From assembly GCA_029264995.1 (NCBI GenBank), contig JAJUKC010000012.1:1-42789 (forward strand): a stretch of DNA of 42,789 bases. The letters are read 5' to 3'. Each line of letters starts with the position of its first letter. Positions within the stretch are counted from its first letter, which is position 1. The translations under genes and the position numbers were made by a program. The stretch comes from Marinobacter sp. (GTDB lineage: Bacteria; Pseudomonadota; Gammaproteobacteria; Pseudomonadales; Oleiphilaceae). Shown here one piece after another: positions 16,713-27,311 of the stretch. The notes below the pieces were generated by a model. The model worked only from the letters and a program-made list of their open reading frames with translations, made no database searches and was not told the DNA's origin.

Positions 16713-17495
16713 ATGCTGTTCGCAATCATTTTTGGCGGTCTGATCGGTTATGCCTTTGGTCGATTCCCCGGCTTTCTGGTTGGCGCAGCCATTGTTGCGT
16801 TCCTGTTCCAGCGCATGAAAAGCCGACTGCTGGGCAAGCTTCAGGGCCTGCAGGCCGGTTTCATTGAATCCGTGTTCGCGGTGATGGGCGCCCTGTGCAA
16901 GGCCGATGGTGTGGTCTCACGGGATGAGATTCAGATGGCAGAGGCCATGTTCGTTCGCTTTCGCCTGAACGAATCCCAGAAAGCCATGGCCAAGGAAGCG
17001 TTCAACCGTGGTAAAGCATCGGACTTCGACCTGGACGCCGAACTCCAGCGCTTCATGCAGGCCTCCGGCCGCCAGCCGGTGCTGCTGCAGATGTTTCTGC
17101 AGGTACAGGTGTCTGCGGTTGCCGCAGACGGCCAGGTGCATCCGGCCGAGCACGAAATGCTGGTTCGTATCGCCCGTGGGCTGGGCCTGCCGGAAAGCCA
17201 GGTCGACCAGCTTGAGGCCATGCTGCGTGGCGCCCATGCCGGCCAGGCGGGCGGTACCCGCAATTATTCCAGCAGCCAGCAGATCGATGATGCCTACAAG
17301 GTTCTTGGCGTCTCGCCAGAGGCCTCAGACGCCGAGATCAAGCGCGCTTACCGCAAACTGATGAGTGAAAACCACCCGGACAAACTCGCCGGACGCGGCT
17401 TGCCGGAAAGTATGCGGGAAATGGCGGAAGAACGAACCCGTGAAATCAGCCACGCTTACGACGTGATCAAGGAAGCGCGGAACAAAGCATCCTGA
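16713..17495 (+). CDS. djlA: DnaJ-like co-chaperone DjlA
   Basis: This membrane-anchored J-domain protein has 260 residues, close to E. coli DjlA (271). A glycine-rich N-terminal membrane segment (about 1-28, GGLIGYAFGRFPGFLVGAAI) is followed by a TerB-like domain at about 45-180 (SVFAVMGALCKADGVVSRDE and VSAVAADGQVHPAEHEML). The J domain is at about 193-260, with the DnaK-stimulating HPD in SENHPDKLAG. The start follows GAAGGATAGAGA. It would face the cytoplasm and stimulate DnaK at the membrane. It lies 49 bp after the HD-GYP gene; no functional link to it is evident. Confidence 0.95.
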   Translation: MLFAIIFGGLIGYAFGRFPGFLVGAAIVAFLFQRMKSRLLGKLQGLQAGFIESVFAVMGALCKADGVVSRDEIQMAEAMFVRFRLNESQKAMAKEAFNRGKASDFDLDAELQRFMQASGRQPVLLQMFLQVQVSAVAADGQVHPAEHEMLVRIARGLGLPESQVDQLEAMLRGAHAGQAGGTRNYSSSQQIDDAYKVLGVSPEASDAEIKRAYRKLMSENHPDKLAGRGLPESMREMAEERTREISHAYDVIKEARNKAS

Positions 17496-17504
17496 ACCCG
17501 ACAG

Positions 17505-18113
17505 TCAGAACCAGCGGGGCACGCGTTTGCAATAGGCCTCGTACGGCTCACCAAAACGCCTGGCCAGGGCTTTCTCTTCCTCCCTGGCCTGGCGCATGAT
17601 CACCAGCACGCCCGTCACCAGACACACCAGCGAAAACGCGCTGGGCAACGCCAGAAAGAACCCCACCTGCCCCGCCATCACCGCCAGAAACAGCGGGTTC
17701 CGGCTGCGACCAAAAGGCCCTTCTGTCAGCAAATGGCCACTGCCGTGGTGGTCATCAATGCCGGAACGCCAGTCTTCATGCATGTAAGCCGGCAGGTAAT
17801 TTACCGAGGTATAAGAAACCAGGAGCAAAACGGCGCCCGCCAGTAACACCGGCCAGTGGTACAGCAGGGGGAAAACGCCCAGCCACGCGTCCAGATCAAC
17901 CCAGATCCTGGCCAGGCATATCAGCAGGATCGCCGCCCGGAACAGATTGAAGGTATGACGATGCCACCAGGTGGCCGTGCCGGTCTTGCCATAATTGATG
18001 TGCGAGAAGCCCAATCGCGAATACAGGCCGAGCGCACGGGCGGCAAACTGCAGGCCAATCATCAGAAAAAAGACGCCGAGAAAAACCCGGACAGCAGGCT
18101 CGATCAGATCCAT
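17505..18113 (-). CDS. Isoprenylcysteine carboxyl methyltransferase-like membrane protein
   Basis: This 202-residue inner-membrane protein has about five hydrophobic segments. The C-terminal part carries the ICMT/PEMT-type SAM-binding pattern: TEGPFGRSRNPLFLAVMAGQ, then EEEKALARRFGEPYEAYCKR near the end, with the paired acidic residues and tyrosine typical of this superfamily. Bacterial members act on unknown lipophilic acceptors; protein isoprenylcysteine methylation is not expected in bacteria. It sits alone between djlA (convergent, 9 bp apart) and the amidase gene. Confidence 0.87.
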   Translation of the reverse strand: MDLIEPAVRVFLGVFFLMIGLQFAARALGLYSRLGFSHINYGKTGTATWWHRHTFNLFRAAILLICLARIWVDLDAWLGVFPLLYHWPVLLAGAVLLLVSYTSVNYLPAYMHEDWRSGIDDHHGSGHLLTEGPFGRSRNPLFLAVMAGQVGFFLALPSAFSLVCLVTGVLVIMRQAREEEKALARRFGEPYEAYCKRVPRWF

Positions 18114-18302
18114 TATTCATTCTGGTTCAGTAGGTTGGCAACCAGCTTACTGCGCTTGGCGCTGCATTGAAAGAGACAGGGGGCAATCCTTTCAAACCCA
18201 CCTTTTGCACCTGTTTTGTGACGTCATACCTGAAATGACATGTCGTCACGTTTAAGCCTGAGTTATGTTAGTAAACCTCTGTTTTTGCACTCAGGAGCCG
18301 CC
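18114..18302. promoter_or_regulatory. Amidase upstream region with TGACGTCA-type symmetry
   Basis: This 189-bp gap lies between the divergent methyltransferase-like and amidase genes. GTGACG at 18218-18223 and CGTCAC at 18244-18249 form an inverted repeat. The left arm overlaps the perfect 8-bp palindrome TGACGTCA (18219-18226). This looks like a dimeric regulator site; no regulator gene is adjacent. AGGAGCCGCC before 18303 is the amidase ribosome-binding site. Confidence 0.25.
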
Positions 18303-19748
18303 ATGAGTCAGCCAGCCAGTACCCGCTTCCATTGTTTCCGCAACGACGCGATGGCCGACAACGACGCCACCGCCCTCGCCGAACGGATTCATTCAGGCGA
18401 GGTTTCGGTACAGGAAGTCACGGCGGCGGCGATTGAGCGGGCACGGCTGGCAGCGCCGGTGATCAATGGTGTGGTGGCTGAACGTTATCAGCCAGCGCTG
18501 ACACAGAGCCAGCGACCGGGCGCCCAGACTGGCCCCTTTGCCGGTGTACCTACTTATATCAAGGACAACACGGACGTTGAGGGTTTGCCCACCGGGCACG
18601 GGTCACAGGCGGTCACGCCCCGGGTGGCGAAAAGAACCAGCCCTTTTGCCGAGCAGATGCTGGCCCAGGGTTATGTTTGCCTGGGCAAGTCCACACTGCC
18701 GGAATTTGGCTTTAACGCCTCAACTGAGCCAGCCCAGGGAAACCCCACCCGCAACCCCTGGAACCTGGACTATTCCTGCGGCGCTTCTTCGGGCGGCGCT
18801 GCCGCCCTGGTGGCAGCCGGTGTGGTGCCCATTGCCCACGCCAATGACGGTGGTGGCTCAATCCGCATACCGGCGGCCTGTTGCGGATTGGTGGGCCTGA
18901 AACCGACGAGGGGGCGCGTCGTGGACAATGATGCCGCCCGGGATTTGCCGGTCAACATAATCAGTGATGGCGTCGTCACCCGTTCGGTGCGTGATACCGC
19001 CGGCTTCCTGGCGCACGCAGAGTCCTGGTTCAAAAACCGGAAACTCCCTGCCATCGGGCATGTACATGGTCCCTCTGGCCGGCAACTGCGCATTGGCCTG
19101 GTGCTGGACTCCATCAACGGCCACCCCACCGATACGGAAACCCGGCAAACCGTTGAGCAGACTGCCCGCTACCTGGAAAAGCTCGGGCACATTATCGAGC
19201 CCATGGATGTGCCGGTCGCCAGCTCGTTTCCGGAAGACTTTGCGCTCTACTGGGGGATGCTCGCGTTTGGCGTGAAAGCCCGGGGCAAAAAGCTCTATCA
19301 CCCGGATTTCGATAAAACCCGGGTGGATGGTCTGACCAATGGCCTGGACCGGATGTTCCGGCATCAGTTCTGGCGGCTGCCCGCTGCCATCTGGCGGCTG
19401 AAACGCTCCTGGCACGATTATCAGAGGCACATGAACGATTACGATGCAGTACTGACGCCAGTACTGGGACACACCACTCCGCCTCTTGGCCACCTGAACC
19501 CCGACGTACCATTCGACACCCTGTTCGAACGGCTGACCCGGTACGTGAGCTTTACGCCACTGGCCAATGCCACAGGTGCTCCGGCCATTGCCTTACCGGT
19601 GGGGGAAAGCAGCCAGCATCTGCCCATTTCGGTGCAGTTTATGGGCCGGCACGGTGATGAGCGCACGCTACTTGAACTTGCCTACGCTCTGGAGGCTAAC
19701 CACCCCTGGCCAACGCTGAACCAGGCAACCTGGGCGACTCAGGCCTGA
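18303..19748 (+). CDS. Amidase-signature family amidohydrolase
   Basis: This hydrolase uses the Ser-cisSer-Lys triad to cleave carboxamides. From ATG 18303 (MSQPASTRFHCFRNDAMADN), preceded by AGGAGCCGCC, it is 481 residues. Upstream in-frame codons lack a ribosome site. The catalytic lysine is K87 in YIKDNTDVEG. The cis-serine is S162 in SCGASSGGAA and the nucleophile S186 in DGGGSIRIPAACCGL. The spacings of 75 and 24 residues match fatty acid amide hydrolase and other family members. It is a stand-alone gene without gatB or gatC neighbours, so not a tRNA amidotransferase subunit. The substrate is unknown. The 3' end overlaps the convergent diguanylate cyclase by 10 bp. Confidence 0.93.
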   Translation: MSQPASTRFHCFRNDAMADNDATALAERIHSGEVSVQEVTAAAIERARLAAPVINGVVAERYQPALTQSQRPGAQTGPFAGVPTYIKDNTDVEGLPTGHGSQAVTPRVAKRTSPFAEQMLAQGYVCLGKSTLPEFGFNASTEPAQGNPTRNPWNLDYSCGASSGGAAALVAAGVVPIAHANDGGGSIRIPAACCGLVGLKPTRGRVVDNDAARDLPVNIISDGVVTRSVRDTAGFLAHAESWFKNRKLPAIGHVHGPSGRQLRIGLVLDSINGHPTDTETRQTVEQTARYLEKLGHIIEPMDVPVASSFPEDFALYWGMLAFGVKARGKKLYHPDFDKTRVDGLTNGLDRMFRHQFWRLPAAIWRLKRSWHDYQRHMNDYDAVLTPVLGHTTPPLGHLNPDVPFDTLFERLTRYVSFTPLANATGAPAIALPVGESSQHLPISVQFMGRHGDERTLLELAYALEANHPWPTLNQATWATQA

Positions 19749-21631
19749 CAGACGGCCCGGCCCTGCCCGGCCTGGGTGTTGGCAATAACCCGGTTGCGGC
19801 CCTCCGCCTTGGCCTGATAAAGCGCATCATCGGCGCAGGCGAATAGTGCCTTGGTGGCGTCCGCCTGGCTCGGCGCGCAGCTGCACACACCGATACTGAC
19901 GGTCAGGTGAAGCACCTGATCGGACACCCGGAACGCCATTTTCTGGATATCCTCCCGGATTAGCTCAGCCACTCGACAGGCACCGGCTTCCGGCGTATCC
20001 GGCAATAACACAACGAACTCCTCACCGCCGTATCGGGCCGCCAGATCCTGCGGCCGGGTCACGTGTTGTTTGATACAGTCCGCCACCATTTTCAGGCAGT
20101 CATCGCCCACCAGGTGGCCGTAGGTATCGTTGAAGCCCTTGAAGTGATCAATATCCACTATCAGCAATGACAGCGTTTCCTCGAATCGATAGGCATGCAC
20201 CACGTCGGACTGAAATTTCTTGTCGAAGTGCCCCCGGTTTTTCAATCCTGTGAGGGGGTCAGTCGCGCTCAGTTCCAGTAGTTGCTCGTTCAGGATTTCC
20301 AGGTCACGGGTCCGTTCCTGCACCCTTTCCTCCAGCAGTGCGTTGGCTTCCTGTTGAATACGAAGCGATTTTTCCTGGGCCAGCCGGGCCTTACGCTCCT
20401 CCCGCAACAGCTTCTGCTGGGCAGCAAAGGATTTTTTCTTCTCGCGGTTCAGTCGATCAGCCAGCGCAATGGACAGCAGAATCACGCCAAGAGCCGAGCC
20501 CACCTGGGTGGCATTCTCGGTCAGCAGATTGCGTGGCAACATGGTGAACTTGCTCAGTGCCAGGACAATCCCGCCGAACAGCATGAACACCCAGGCTACG
20601 GTGTAATAACGGGCCGCTGGATCCTTCTTGATCCAGCGCACCACGCTGAGCATCAGCATGGTGGAACAACCTACAAAAGCCACCAGAATGGAGGGAAGAA
20701 TCAACCACTGATAGGGAATCAGGAGACCGGCCAGGGCCAACATGCCCGCCGTCATGATCATGGCCCAGGTCCAGCGGTTGAGCCAGGGGTGGTTCTGCCG
20801 GGTAACACTAATGAAGCGGATACTGAAGGCGCCACCGAACAGCACCACCAGGTTCAGGAAAACAATAATGGACTGGTCATTCCACCAGGTTGCTTCCGGC
20901 CACAAATACTGGAATGTCACACCATGCAGCGATGCCAGGAACAGCGGCATGGCCGCGATGTAGCCAACGTAGTAGAGAAAACTGCGCTCTCCTACGGCCA
21001 TGAACACGAACAGGTTATAGAGAATCATCACCAGGACAATGCCATAGTAAATGCCTTCAAACAGGCTCCGGGCCTGCTCCGCCGAGTAGAAGGCATCCTG
21101 ATTCCAGAGCGTCATGGGTACCTGCATGGAGCTGGTGGTGTCCACGCGTAAATAGACCGTGGTAGCGGATTCCGGAGGTAATGGCAGGGGCACAATGAAA
21201 TTGCGGTGGTGAATCGGGCGATCGTAGAAGGGGCGTTTGTCGCCCAGCAGCAAGGGCTCCTGCATGCTGCCATCGACTTCCCGGTAGACTTCAACGTGGT
21301 CCAGAACCGGGTAGCCAATTTCCAGAAAATTACTGGCTTCGGATTTCAGAGTATTGGTCAGCTCAACGCGGAACCAGTAGATGTCGTCGCCATAGCCAAG
21401 ACTGACGCTGTCGCTCCCGTTTTGGGTCCAGGCCTTCTCCGGTAAACCACGAACGTCTTCGATCGACCGGGCGCCCTCTTCCTTCCAGTAGTCGACGAAA
21501 CGGGAGAGCTCCAGTCGCTTGGAGAACGGGCCCCACTCCACCGATTCGGCACTCGAAAGCGACGGTGCCAGCAAGCAACACAGCAGACTGAATAAGACAA
21601 AGAGCCTTGGCATATGGGTCTCGGGCGTCAT
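19739..21631 (-). CDS. 7TMR-DISM diguanylate cyclase
   Basis: This 630-residue membrane sensor makes c-di-GMP. A signal peptide (about 7-28, LFVLFSLLCCLLAPSLSSA) leads to an extracytoplasmic 7TMR-DISMED2-type beta domain (about 30-180). Seven hydrophobic segments (about 185-390) follow, then a coiled coil (about 392-450) and a C-terminal GGDEF domain. The active site is GGEEF at about 535-539. An RPQD inhibitory site stands exactly five residues before it, so product inhibition is likely intact. SATDPLTGLKNRGHFD marks the domain start. ATG 21631 has AAAGG in front; MPRLF at 21613 is an alternative start. The sensor domain of this family often binds carbohydrate-like ligands; the ligand here is unknown. 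Confidence 0.93.
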   Translation of the reverse strand: MTPETHMPRLFVLFSLLCCLLAPSLSSAESVEWGPFSKRLELSRFVDYWKEEGARSIEDVRGLPEKAWTQNGSDSVSLGYGDDIYWFRVELTNTLKSEASNFLEIGYPVLDHVEVYREVDGSMQEPLLLGDKRPFYDRPIHHRNFIVPLPLPPESATTVYLRVDTTSSMQVPMTLWNQDAFYSAEQARSLFEGIYYGIVLVMILYNLFVFMAVGERSFLYYVGYIAAMPLFLASLHGVTFQYLWPEATWWNDQSIIVFLNLVVLFGGAFSIRFISVTRQNHPWLNRWTWAMIMTAGMLALAGLLIPYQWLILPSILVAFVGCSTMLMLSVVRWIKKDPAARYYTVAWVFMLFGGIVLALSKFTMLPRNLLTENATQVGSALGVILLSIALADRLNREKKKSFAAQQKLLREERKARLAQEKSLRIQQEANALLEERVQERTRDLEILNEQLLELSATDPLTGLKNRGHFDKKFQSDVVHAYRFEETLSLLIVDIDHFKGFNDTYGHLVGDDCLKMVADCIKQHVTRPQDLAARYGGEEFVVLLPDTPEAGACRVAELIREDIQKMAFRVSDQVLHLTVSIGVCSCAPSQADATKALFACADDALYQAKAEGRNRVIANTQAGQGRAVCQA

Positions 21632-21761
21632 GCGCCTTTGTTATTGGTTATGAACCTACAAAAGAGTATGCACCAAGGTGAACGAAGCGTCTGCCGAGGC
21701 TACTATTTGTCGCAAATTGACATAAAAAGCTACACAAGTTGGCCTATTCGGAAACGCTACG

Positions 21762-22499
21762 CTATCGCCACAGAGGAAGGTCGTTCCCGTCAAAAATAGC
21801 CAATACCCGCAAGAAACTGCGCTCAGGGTGGGCCTTCAGACACAGGGGTTCATCGGTTACCGGATGTCGCAGTCGCAACTCCGTCGCTGCCAGCATCAGG
21901 CGCCCCTGACCGAAGCGCTCGGCGAAATACCGGTTGTGCCTGCCCCGACCATGGTTGGCATCACCAATGATCGGGTGGTTGATGTGTTTCATATGTCGGC
22001 GCAGCTGGTGTTTCCGGCCGGTTTCCGGCTTCAGTTCCACCAGGCTGTATCGACTCGTGGGGTAACGCTCAATCGCCACCGGCAATTCGGTCGTTGCCAG
22101 CCGGCGATACCGGGTGAGCGCATCACGAACCGGCTGCTCCTGACCTTTGAGACGTCGGTCTTCCGGCTCTTCCCGGAGCGGGTGGTCGACCACCCCCTGC
22201 TCCGGTGCCCAGCCCCTGACCATCGCCAGATAGGTTTTGCTCACCGCCCCGGCCATCATCGCCAGACCAAGCGTACGCGCGGTCTCCGGATCCCGGGCAA
22301 ACAACAAAACGCCCGAGGTGGGACGATCCAGCCGGTGCACGGGGTAGACATGCTCACCGCCGTTCATGGCCCGGGCATACTGCAGGGCAAACTCGGTTTC
22401 GTGCTTGTCGATGGGGCTACGATGCACCAGCAATCCGGCCGGCTTGTGCACGGCCAGCAGCCAGTCGTCCCGATAAATTTCAGTGAGAGGGTTCAGCAT
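21762..22499 (-). CDS. truC: tRNA pseudouridine(65) synthase TruC
   Basis: This RluA-family pseudouridine synthase modifies U65 of tRNA. It has 245 residues, near E. coli TruC (260). The catalytic aspartate is D58 in the family motif [31 protein letters not shown] marks the N-terminal strand, and [20 protein letters not shown] is the RluA-type C-terminal motif. No S4 domain precedes the catalytic domain, which separates it from RluC and RluD. It diverges from the chemoreceptor gene. The preceding 130-bp gap (21632-21761) holds no feature I can support. Confidence 0.92.
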   Translation of the reverse strand: MLNPLTEIYRDDWLLAVHKPAGLLVHRSPIDKHETEFALQYARAMNGGEHVYPVHRLDRPTSGVLLFARDPETARTLGLAMMAGAVSKTYLAMVRGWAPEQGVVDHPLREEPEDRRLKGQEQPVRDALTRYRRLATTELPVAIERYPTSRYSLVELKPETGRKHQLRRHMKHINHPIIGDANHGRGRHNRYFAERFGQGRLMLAATELRLRHPVTDEPLCLKAHPERSFLRVLAIFDGNDLPLWR

Positions 22500-22597
22500 G
22501 TAAAATGGCAGCCGATAAACAGATCAGGAAAGCCGGCCGGCTTCCAATGAAGCGTTATCTTACCCCCACCCCCCGGATTAAAACAGGAACCCCACCC

Positions 22598-24223
22598 ATG
22601 AACTGGTACTTCAAAAGTATCCTTAACCGGATCCTTACCATTATTGTGGTGTCCAACCTCGTGATTGCCGTTGTTGCAGGCATCTACTTCAACCGTTCGC
22701 TGGCCACCCAGAATGAGTATGATCATCTGGTGAGCGAGGAAATGGTCCAGGCACTTCAGGCCCAGGACATTCTCAGCGACTTCAAAACCCAGGTTCAGGA
22801 ATGGAAAAACGTGCTGATCCGGGGCGCCGATACCGGCCAGCGTGAAAAATACTGGCAGCGTTTCCAGGCGGTGGAAGCGGATATCCAGCAACAACTGGGC
22901 GCATTGATTCCTGAACTGAATGACAACCAGGCACAAACCCTGATGACACAGTTCCGAACCGCTCACCAGCGTATGGGCGAAGCCTATCGCAGAGGGTTCC
23001 GCGATTTTGTCTCCTCGGGTTACGACCACACCGCAGGCGATCAGGCCGTTTCCGGCATAGACCGGGAACCATCCAAACTGATTGAAGAGGCATCCGCCAG
23101 AATCCGGGATACCGCCGTAGCCCATTCCGCCGAGCTTCGTGACGAAGCCACCAGCACCACCTGGCTGATGGGAGGCCTCCTGCTGGCCGCCATTATTCTC
23201 GGCACCCTGGCGTGCCTGAGCGTACTGGTTCGCTCTGTGGTTCGACCCACTCAGGAACTGATCGGCAAGCTGGATCGCATCGGCAAAGGCGATCTGACCG
23301 ACCCGGTCACGCTGAAGCGCCCGGATGAGTTGGGCCGGCTGGCAGACACCGCCCGCGCCTTGCACCGGTTCCTGCAGGAAACCGGCGAAATGATGAAACA
23401 CAACGCCGAACAACTGGCAGACACCGGCGCCATGATCCGGACCAACGCCGATGCCGTGTCTTCCCAGTCGAACCGGGCTCATCAGCGCATCGACCAGATC
23501 GCAACCGCCATGAACGAGATGTCCGCCACCGCTCAGGATGTTGCTCAGCATGCGGCCTCAGTGGCCAGCCAGGTCGATGAGACCACGAACCAGACCAGCC
23601 ATGCCGACGAACAGATCAACGATGCCGTCAGCAGCATGAATCGCCTGACAGATCAGATCCGGAGCTCGGCCACCACAGTGGCGGAACTGGCCAAGAGTGG
23701 TCAGCGCGTGGGTGATGTGATGCGAGTCATTCGCGAGATTGCCGATCAGACCAACCTGCTGGCGCTGAACGCAGCCATCGAAGCTGCTCGGGCAGGCGAA
23801 GCCGGCCGAGGCTTTGCGGTGGTGGCCGATGAAGTGCGCAACCTGGCTGCGAAAACCCAGGAGGCCACGGTCGAGATTGATGAGATCATTGCCAGCATTC
23901 AGGGCGGCTCCCGGGATGCCACGGAATACATGCAGGCATCAGAAGTGGTGGCCCGGGAAAGCAGTGAATCGGTGGATGCCGTTCGCAAAACCCTGGAGGA
24001 CATTACCCGGCGGATGGTCAGCGTGAATGATGCCACCACCCAGGTGGCCACGGCCGCCGAGGAGCAGACCAGTGTGAGCGAAGACATCAATCGCAACGTT
24101 ACCGAAGTCGCTGAGATTTCCGAAGCCATGCACAGCGCTGCCGAGGATAACCTGCGCACGGTTCCGGAACTTGAAGCCATGGCCAGCAAGGCCAAAGACC
24201 TGGCCCAACGAATCCGCTACTGA
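22598..24223 (+). CDS. Methyl-accepting chemotaxis protein
   Basis: This is a transmembrane chemoreceptor. I start it at ATG 22598 ([20 protein letters not shown]), preceded by AGGAACCCCACCC, giving 541 residues; an upstream ATG at 22505 adds 31 unusual residues. Membrane helix 1 is at about 9-30. A periplasmic helical (four-helix-bundle-like) sensor covers about 31-185, helix 2 about 188-212 ([18 protein letters not shown]) and HAMP about 213-265. The signalling domain carries the near-invariant hairpin tip [20 protein letters not shown] and [14 protein letters not shown]. No C-terminal CheR/CheB pentapeptide is seen. The ligand is unknown. The last 7 bp overlap the convergent RND gene. Confidence 0.95.
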   Translation: MNWYFKSILNRILTIIVVSNLVIAVVAGIYFNRSLATQNEYDHLVSEEMVQALQAQDILSDFKTQVQEWKNVLIRGADTGQREKYWQRFQAVEADIQQQLGALIPELNDNQAQTLMTQFRTAHQRMGEAYRRGFRDFVSSGYDHTAGDQAVSGIDREPSKLIEEASARIRDTAVAHSAELRDEATSTTWLMGGLLLAAIILGTLACLSVLVRSVVRPTQELIGKLDRIGKGDLTDPVTLKRPDELGRLADTARALHRFLQETGEMMKHNAEQLADTGAMIRTNADAVSSQSNRAHQRIDQIATAMNEMSATAQDVAQHAASVASQVDETTNQTSHADEQINDAVSSMNRLTDQIRSSATTVAELAKSGQRVGDVMRVIREIADQTNLLALNAAIEAARAGEAGRGFAVVADEVRNLAAKTQEATVEIDEIIASIQGGSRDATEYMQASEVVARESSESVDAVRKTLEDITRRMVSVNDATTQVATAAEEQTSVSEDINRNVTEVAEISEAMHSAAEDNLRTVPELEAMASKAKDLAQRIRY

Positions 24224-27200
24224 CCGCTCCGGGAAACGCGCCGGATCAGCGCCCTGACCCGCTGGCCGGTGCGTTCACCCAGAACCAGCAGAGCGGGCGT
24301 CAACAATAGCGTCAGCAGGGTCGCAAAGGCTAAGCCACCGGCAATAGCACTGGATAACTGGGTCCACCATTGAGTGGATGGAGCCCCCAGGCCCAATGAT
24401 GGCTCCAGCAGGTTCACATTCACCCCCAACACCATGGGCATCAGGCCAAGAATCGTGGTGACTGCCGTCAGCAATACCGGCCGGAAACGCAGACAACCGG
24501 TCTCCAGGGCTGCCTCGTAGGCGGCTTTGCCTTCCCGCTTCATCTGGTTGAAGGTATCGATCAGGATGATGTTGTTGTTCACCACGATACCCGCCAGCGC
24601 AATAATGCCCATGCCCACCATCACCACGCCGAAAGACTGACCGGAAAACAGCAAGCCCAGAAGCACTCCGGCGGTGGACAACACAATCGCAGACAGGATC
24701 AGCAGGGTCTGGTACAGGGAATTGAACTGGGTCACCAGAATCAGCAACATCAGGCCAACCGCCACCAGGAAAGCGGAGGTCAGGAAGTTTGCGGCCTGCT
24801 GCTGATCCTCGTTTTCACCGGCAAAGCGCACGCTCACCCCCTCCGGTGGTTCCGGCATCTCAGCCTGCAGGGTTCGCAGCAGCTCGTCCATCCGCCGGCC
24901 GGGCGCAACATCCGATTTGATGGTGATCGTGCGCTGGCCATCCACCCGCACGATCGAGCCGGTCTTGTCGCCCGGTTCCAGATCCACGAATTCGGAAAGC
25001 GGTACCTGACCGCGGGGCGTGTTCAGTGTCTGGCGCTCCAGGTGGTCCAGTTCCCGCCAGTTGTTGGGCACCCGCACCGCAATGTCCACTTCATCGCGAA
25101 CGTCTTCCGGCCGATAGGTGGCCAGCACCAGGCCATTGGTCACCAGCCGCACCGCGCTGCCGATGCTCAATACATCGGTACCGAAGCGAGCCGCCGCCTC
25201 ACGATCCACATTCAGGCGCCACTCGATCCCGGGCAGGCTCCGGTCGTCTTCAATATCGACAAAACCGCCGAGTTCGCGCATGCGGTTCTCAATGGTGTCG
25301 ACATAGGCATCCAGCTGGTTGCTGTCCATACTGCTGACCTGCAACTCAATGGGCTTGCCCTCCGCCGGGCCGCCCTCCTGCTTGCGGAACTCCAGCTCAA
25401 TTCCGGCAATGTCTGCCGTTCGCTCCCTGAAGTCTTCCAGAATTTCTGTAGCCGTGCGCCGGGTATACCAGTCTGTGAACTGGAACTGCAGAACGCCGAT
25501 CACATCCGGCGCCATCTGGGTGCTCGTGGTCACCATGGAGCGCGCATACAGGGCCTTTACCTCCGGCATATTCTGCAAGCGTGACTCCACTTCCCGCACA
25601 ATGGCATCCCGTTCCCACACCGACAGATCGCCACGAGCCCGCACCTGAACCTGGGCCGAATCCGGCTCGACACTCGGGAAAAACTCGACACCGTGGTTAA
25701 AGCGCCCATAGGCGGCGTAAATCACCACAATCACCACCAGGGTGCCAAGCAAAGTCAGGCCCGGGCGCTGCAAAAGAGCCGCCAGTACCTTTCGATAGCC
25801 CCGCATGAAACGCCCTTCACTGGCATCCTGATGGTGCCGGCGACCGCCGCTGACACCGCCCATGACCGGCAGGAATACCAGCGCCATGGCAAGCGAGGCA
25901 GTCAGGCAGATCAACACGGTCATCGGCAGGTATTGCATGAACTCGCCCACCACACCGGGCCAGAACAACAGCGGTACGAACACCGCGAGCGTCGTGGCGG
26001 TCGAGGCAATGACCGGCCAGGCCATGCGCGAGGCCGCTTCCACCCAGGCGGTCTTAACCGGCTGACCGTCCGACAGGTTCCGGTCGGCCAGCTCCGAGAC
26101 CACGATGGCACCGTCCACCAGCATGCCTGCTACAAGGATCAGGCTGAACAGCACCACAATGTTGAGCGTCAGGCCCATACTCCAGATCACCAGAATGCCG
26201 GTCAGAAACGCCCCGGGGATGGTGAGCCCCACCAGCACCGCAGAGCGGGGCCCCATGGCCGCGATCACCACGATGATCACCAGCACAATGGCGGTCAGCA
26301 CGTTGTTGAGCAGATCAGAGAGGATATCTCGCACTTCCTCGGACTGATCCATGATGAAGCGTATATCGAGGGTCTCCGGCAACCGGGGCCGGGCTTCATC
26401 AATCAAGGCACGAATCTGCTCAATGGTCTCAATAATGTTGGCACCGGAACGTTTGGAAACTTCCAGTACCAGGGCCGGCTCCCCGTTGATGCGGGCGAAC
26501 CCGGTGGGGTCTTTGAAAGTGCGCTGCAGCATGGCCACATCACCGAAGGTAACCACAGTGTCGCCGTCTACCTTAACAGGCATCGACATCACATCTTCGA
26601 TGGTTTCGATTACTCCCGGCACTTTCAGCGCCATCCGACCATTACCCGTGTCGAGTGAGCCGGCAGCCACCAGCTGGTTGTTCCGGGTAACCAGGGAGGC
26701 AAGCTGATCAAAATCGATGCCATAGCTTTCCAGCACCTGGGGATCCACCACAATTTCCAGCAGATCCTCCCGATCACCGCCAATTTCCACCTCCAGCACT
26801 TCCGGAATGGCTTCAATGGCGTCCTGAAGACGGCGCGCAATGGTGATCAGCTCGCGTTCCGACAGCGGGCCGGACAGGCCTACCGACAACACCGGAAACA
26901 GCGACACATTGATTTCATTCACCCGGGGTTCGTCGGCTTCCTGTGGTAGCTTGCTGCGGGCGGTATCCACCTTCTCCCGGACATCCTGCAAGGCCTTGTC
27001 CGGATCAAAGCCGGCGTCGAATTCCAGCATCACCGAGGCATGGCCTTCCGAGGCGGTACCGCGCATTTCCTTGATGCCTTCAAGCGAGCGCAGCTCCTGC
27101 TCCATGGGCCGGACCAACAGGCGCTCAGCGTCTTCCGGGCTGATGCCTTCGAGCGTCATCGAGACATAGATCATCGGAATGGTGACGTCCGGGTTCGATT

Positions 27201-27306
27201 CCTTGGGAATCACCTGGTAGGCCGCCATACCGCCCAACAGCAGGAACAGGAACAACAACAGCGTGGTGCGGCTTCGGTCCATGGCCGCGGCGATCAATGC
27301 TCGCAT
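24217..27306 (-). CDS. RND efflux pump permease subunit
   Basis: This inner-membrane proton-driven pump of the HAE-type RND family has 1029 residues, the usual length. Twelve membrane helices and two periplasmic porter loops are in the expected places. TM1 is [20 protein letters not shown]. In TM4 the AcrB Asp407-Asp408 pair is replaced by Asp-Gly ([11 protein letters not shown]). In TM10 the position of AcrB Lys940 lies in a run of asparagines ([11 protein letters not shown]). These changes suggest a proton relay unlike AcrB; similar D-N/N-N relays exist in other RND subgroups. It follows its adaptor gene by 5 bp. There is no outer-membrane channel gene or local regulator. The substrates are unknown. 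Confidence 0.94.
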   Translation of the reverse strand: MRALIAAAMDRSRTTLLLFLFLLLGGMAAYQVIPKESNPDVTIPMIYVSMTLEGISPEDAERLLVRPMEQELRSLEGIKEMRGTASEGHASVMLEFDAGFDPDKALQDVREKVDTARSKLPQEADEPRVNEINVSLFPVLSVGLSGPLSERELITIARRLQDAIEAIPEVLEVEIGGDREDLLEIVVDPQVLESYGIDFDQLASLVTRNNQLVAAGSLDTGNGRMALKVPGVIETIEDVMSMPVKVDGDTVVTFGDVAMLQRTFKDPTGFARINGEPALVLEVSKRSGANIIETIEQIRALIDEARPRLPETLDIRFIMDQSEEVRDILSDLLNNVLTAIVLVIIVVIAAMGPRSAVLVGLTIPGAFLTGILVIWSMGLTLNIVVLFSLILVAGMLVDGAIVVSELADRNLSDGQPVKTAWVEAASRMAWPVIASTATTLAVFVPLLFWPGVVGEFMQYLPMTVLICLTASLAMALVFLPVMGGVSGGRRHHQDASEGRFMRGYRKVLAALLQRPGLTLLGTLVVIVVIYAAYGRFNHGVEFFPSVEPDSAQVQVRARGDLSVWERDAIVREVESRLQNMPEVKALYARSMVTTSTQMAPDVIGVLQFQFTDWYTRRTATEILEDFRERTADIAGIELEFRKQEGGPAEGKPIELQVSSMDSNQLDAYVDTIENRMRELGGFVDIEDDRSLPGIEWRLNVDREAAARFGTDVLSIGSAVRLVTNGLVLATYRPEDVRDEVDIAVRVPNNWRELDHLERQTLNTPRGQVPLSEFVDLEPGDKTGSIVRVDGQRTITIKSDVAPGRRMDELLRTLQAEMPEPPEGVSVRFAGENEDQQQAANFLTSAFLVAVGLMLLILVTQFNSLYQTLLILSAIVLSTAGVLLGLLFSGQSFGVVMVGMGIIALAGIVVNNNIILIDTFNQMKREGKAAYEAALETGCLRFRPVLLTAVTTILGLMPMVLGVNVNLLEPSLGLGAPSTQWWTQLSSAIAGGLAFATLLTLLLTPALLVLGERTGQRVRALIRRVSRSGQ

Positions 27307-27311
27307 GGCGG

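Noticed and set aside
17505-18113. True protein isoprenylcysteine methyltransferase
   Set aside because: Bacteria lack CAAX prenylation of proteins in general; only the fold and SAM-binding pattern are supported.
21717-21722. TTGACA as a plus-strand promoter -35 element
   Set aside because: There is no matching -10 at 16-18 bp, and it would point into the minus-strand truC gene.
22493-23551. Minus-strand frame of 352 codons opposite the chemoreceptor
   Set aside because: Gly/Val/His-rich shadow; the chemoreceptor is complete and convincing on the plus strand.
25693-26658. Plus-strand frame of 321 codons opposite the RND pump
   Set aside because: Same His/Gln-rich antisense composition; the pump protein on the other strand is complete.
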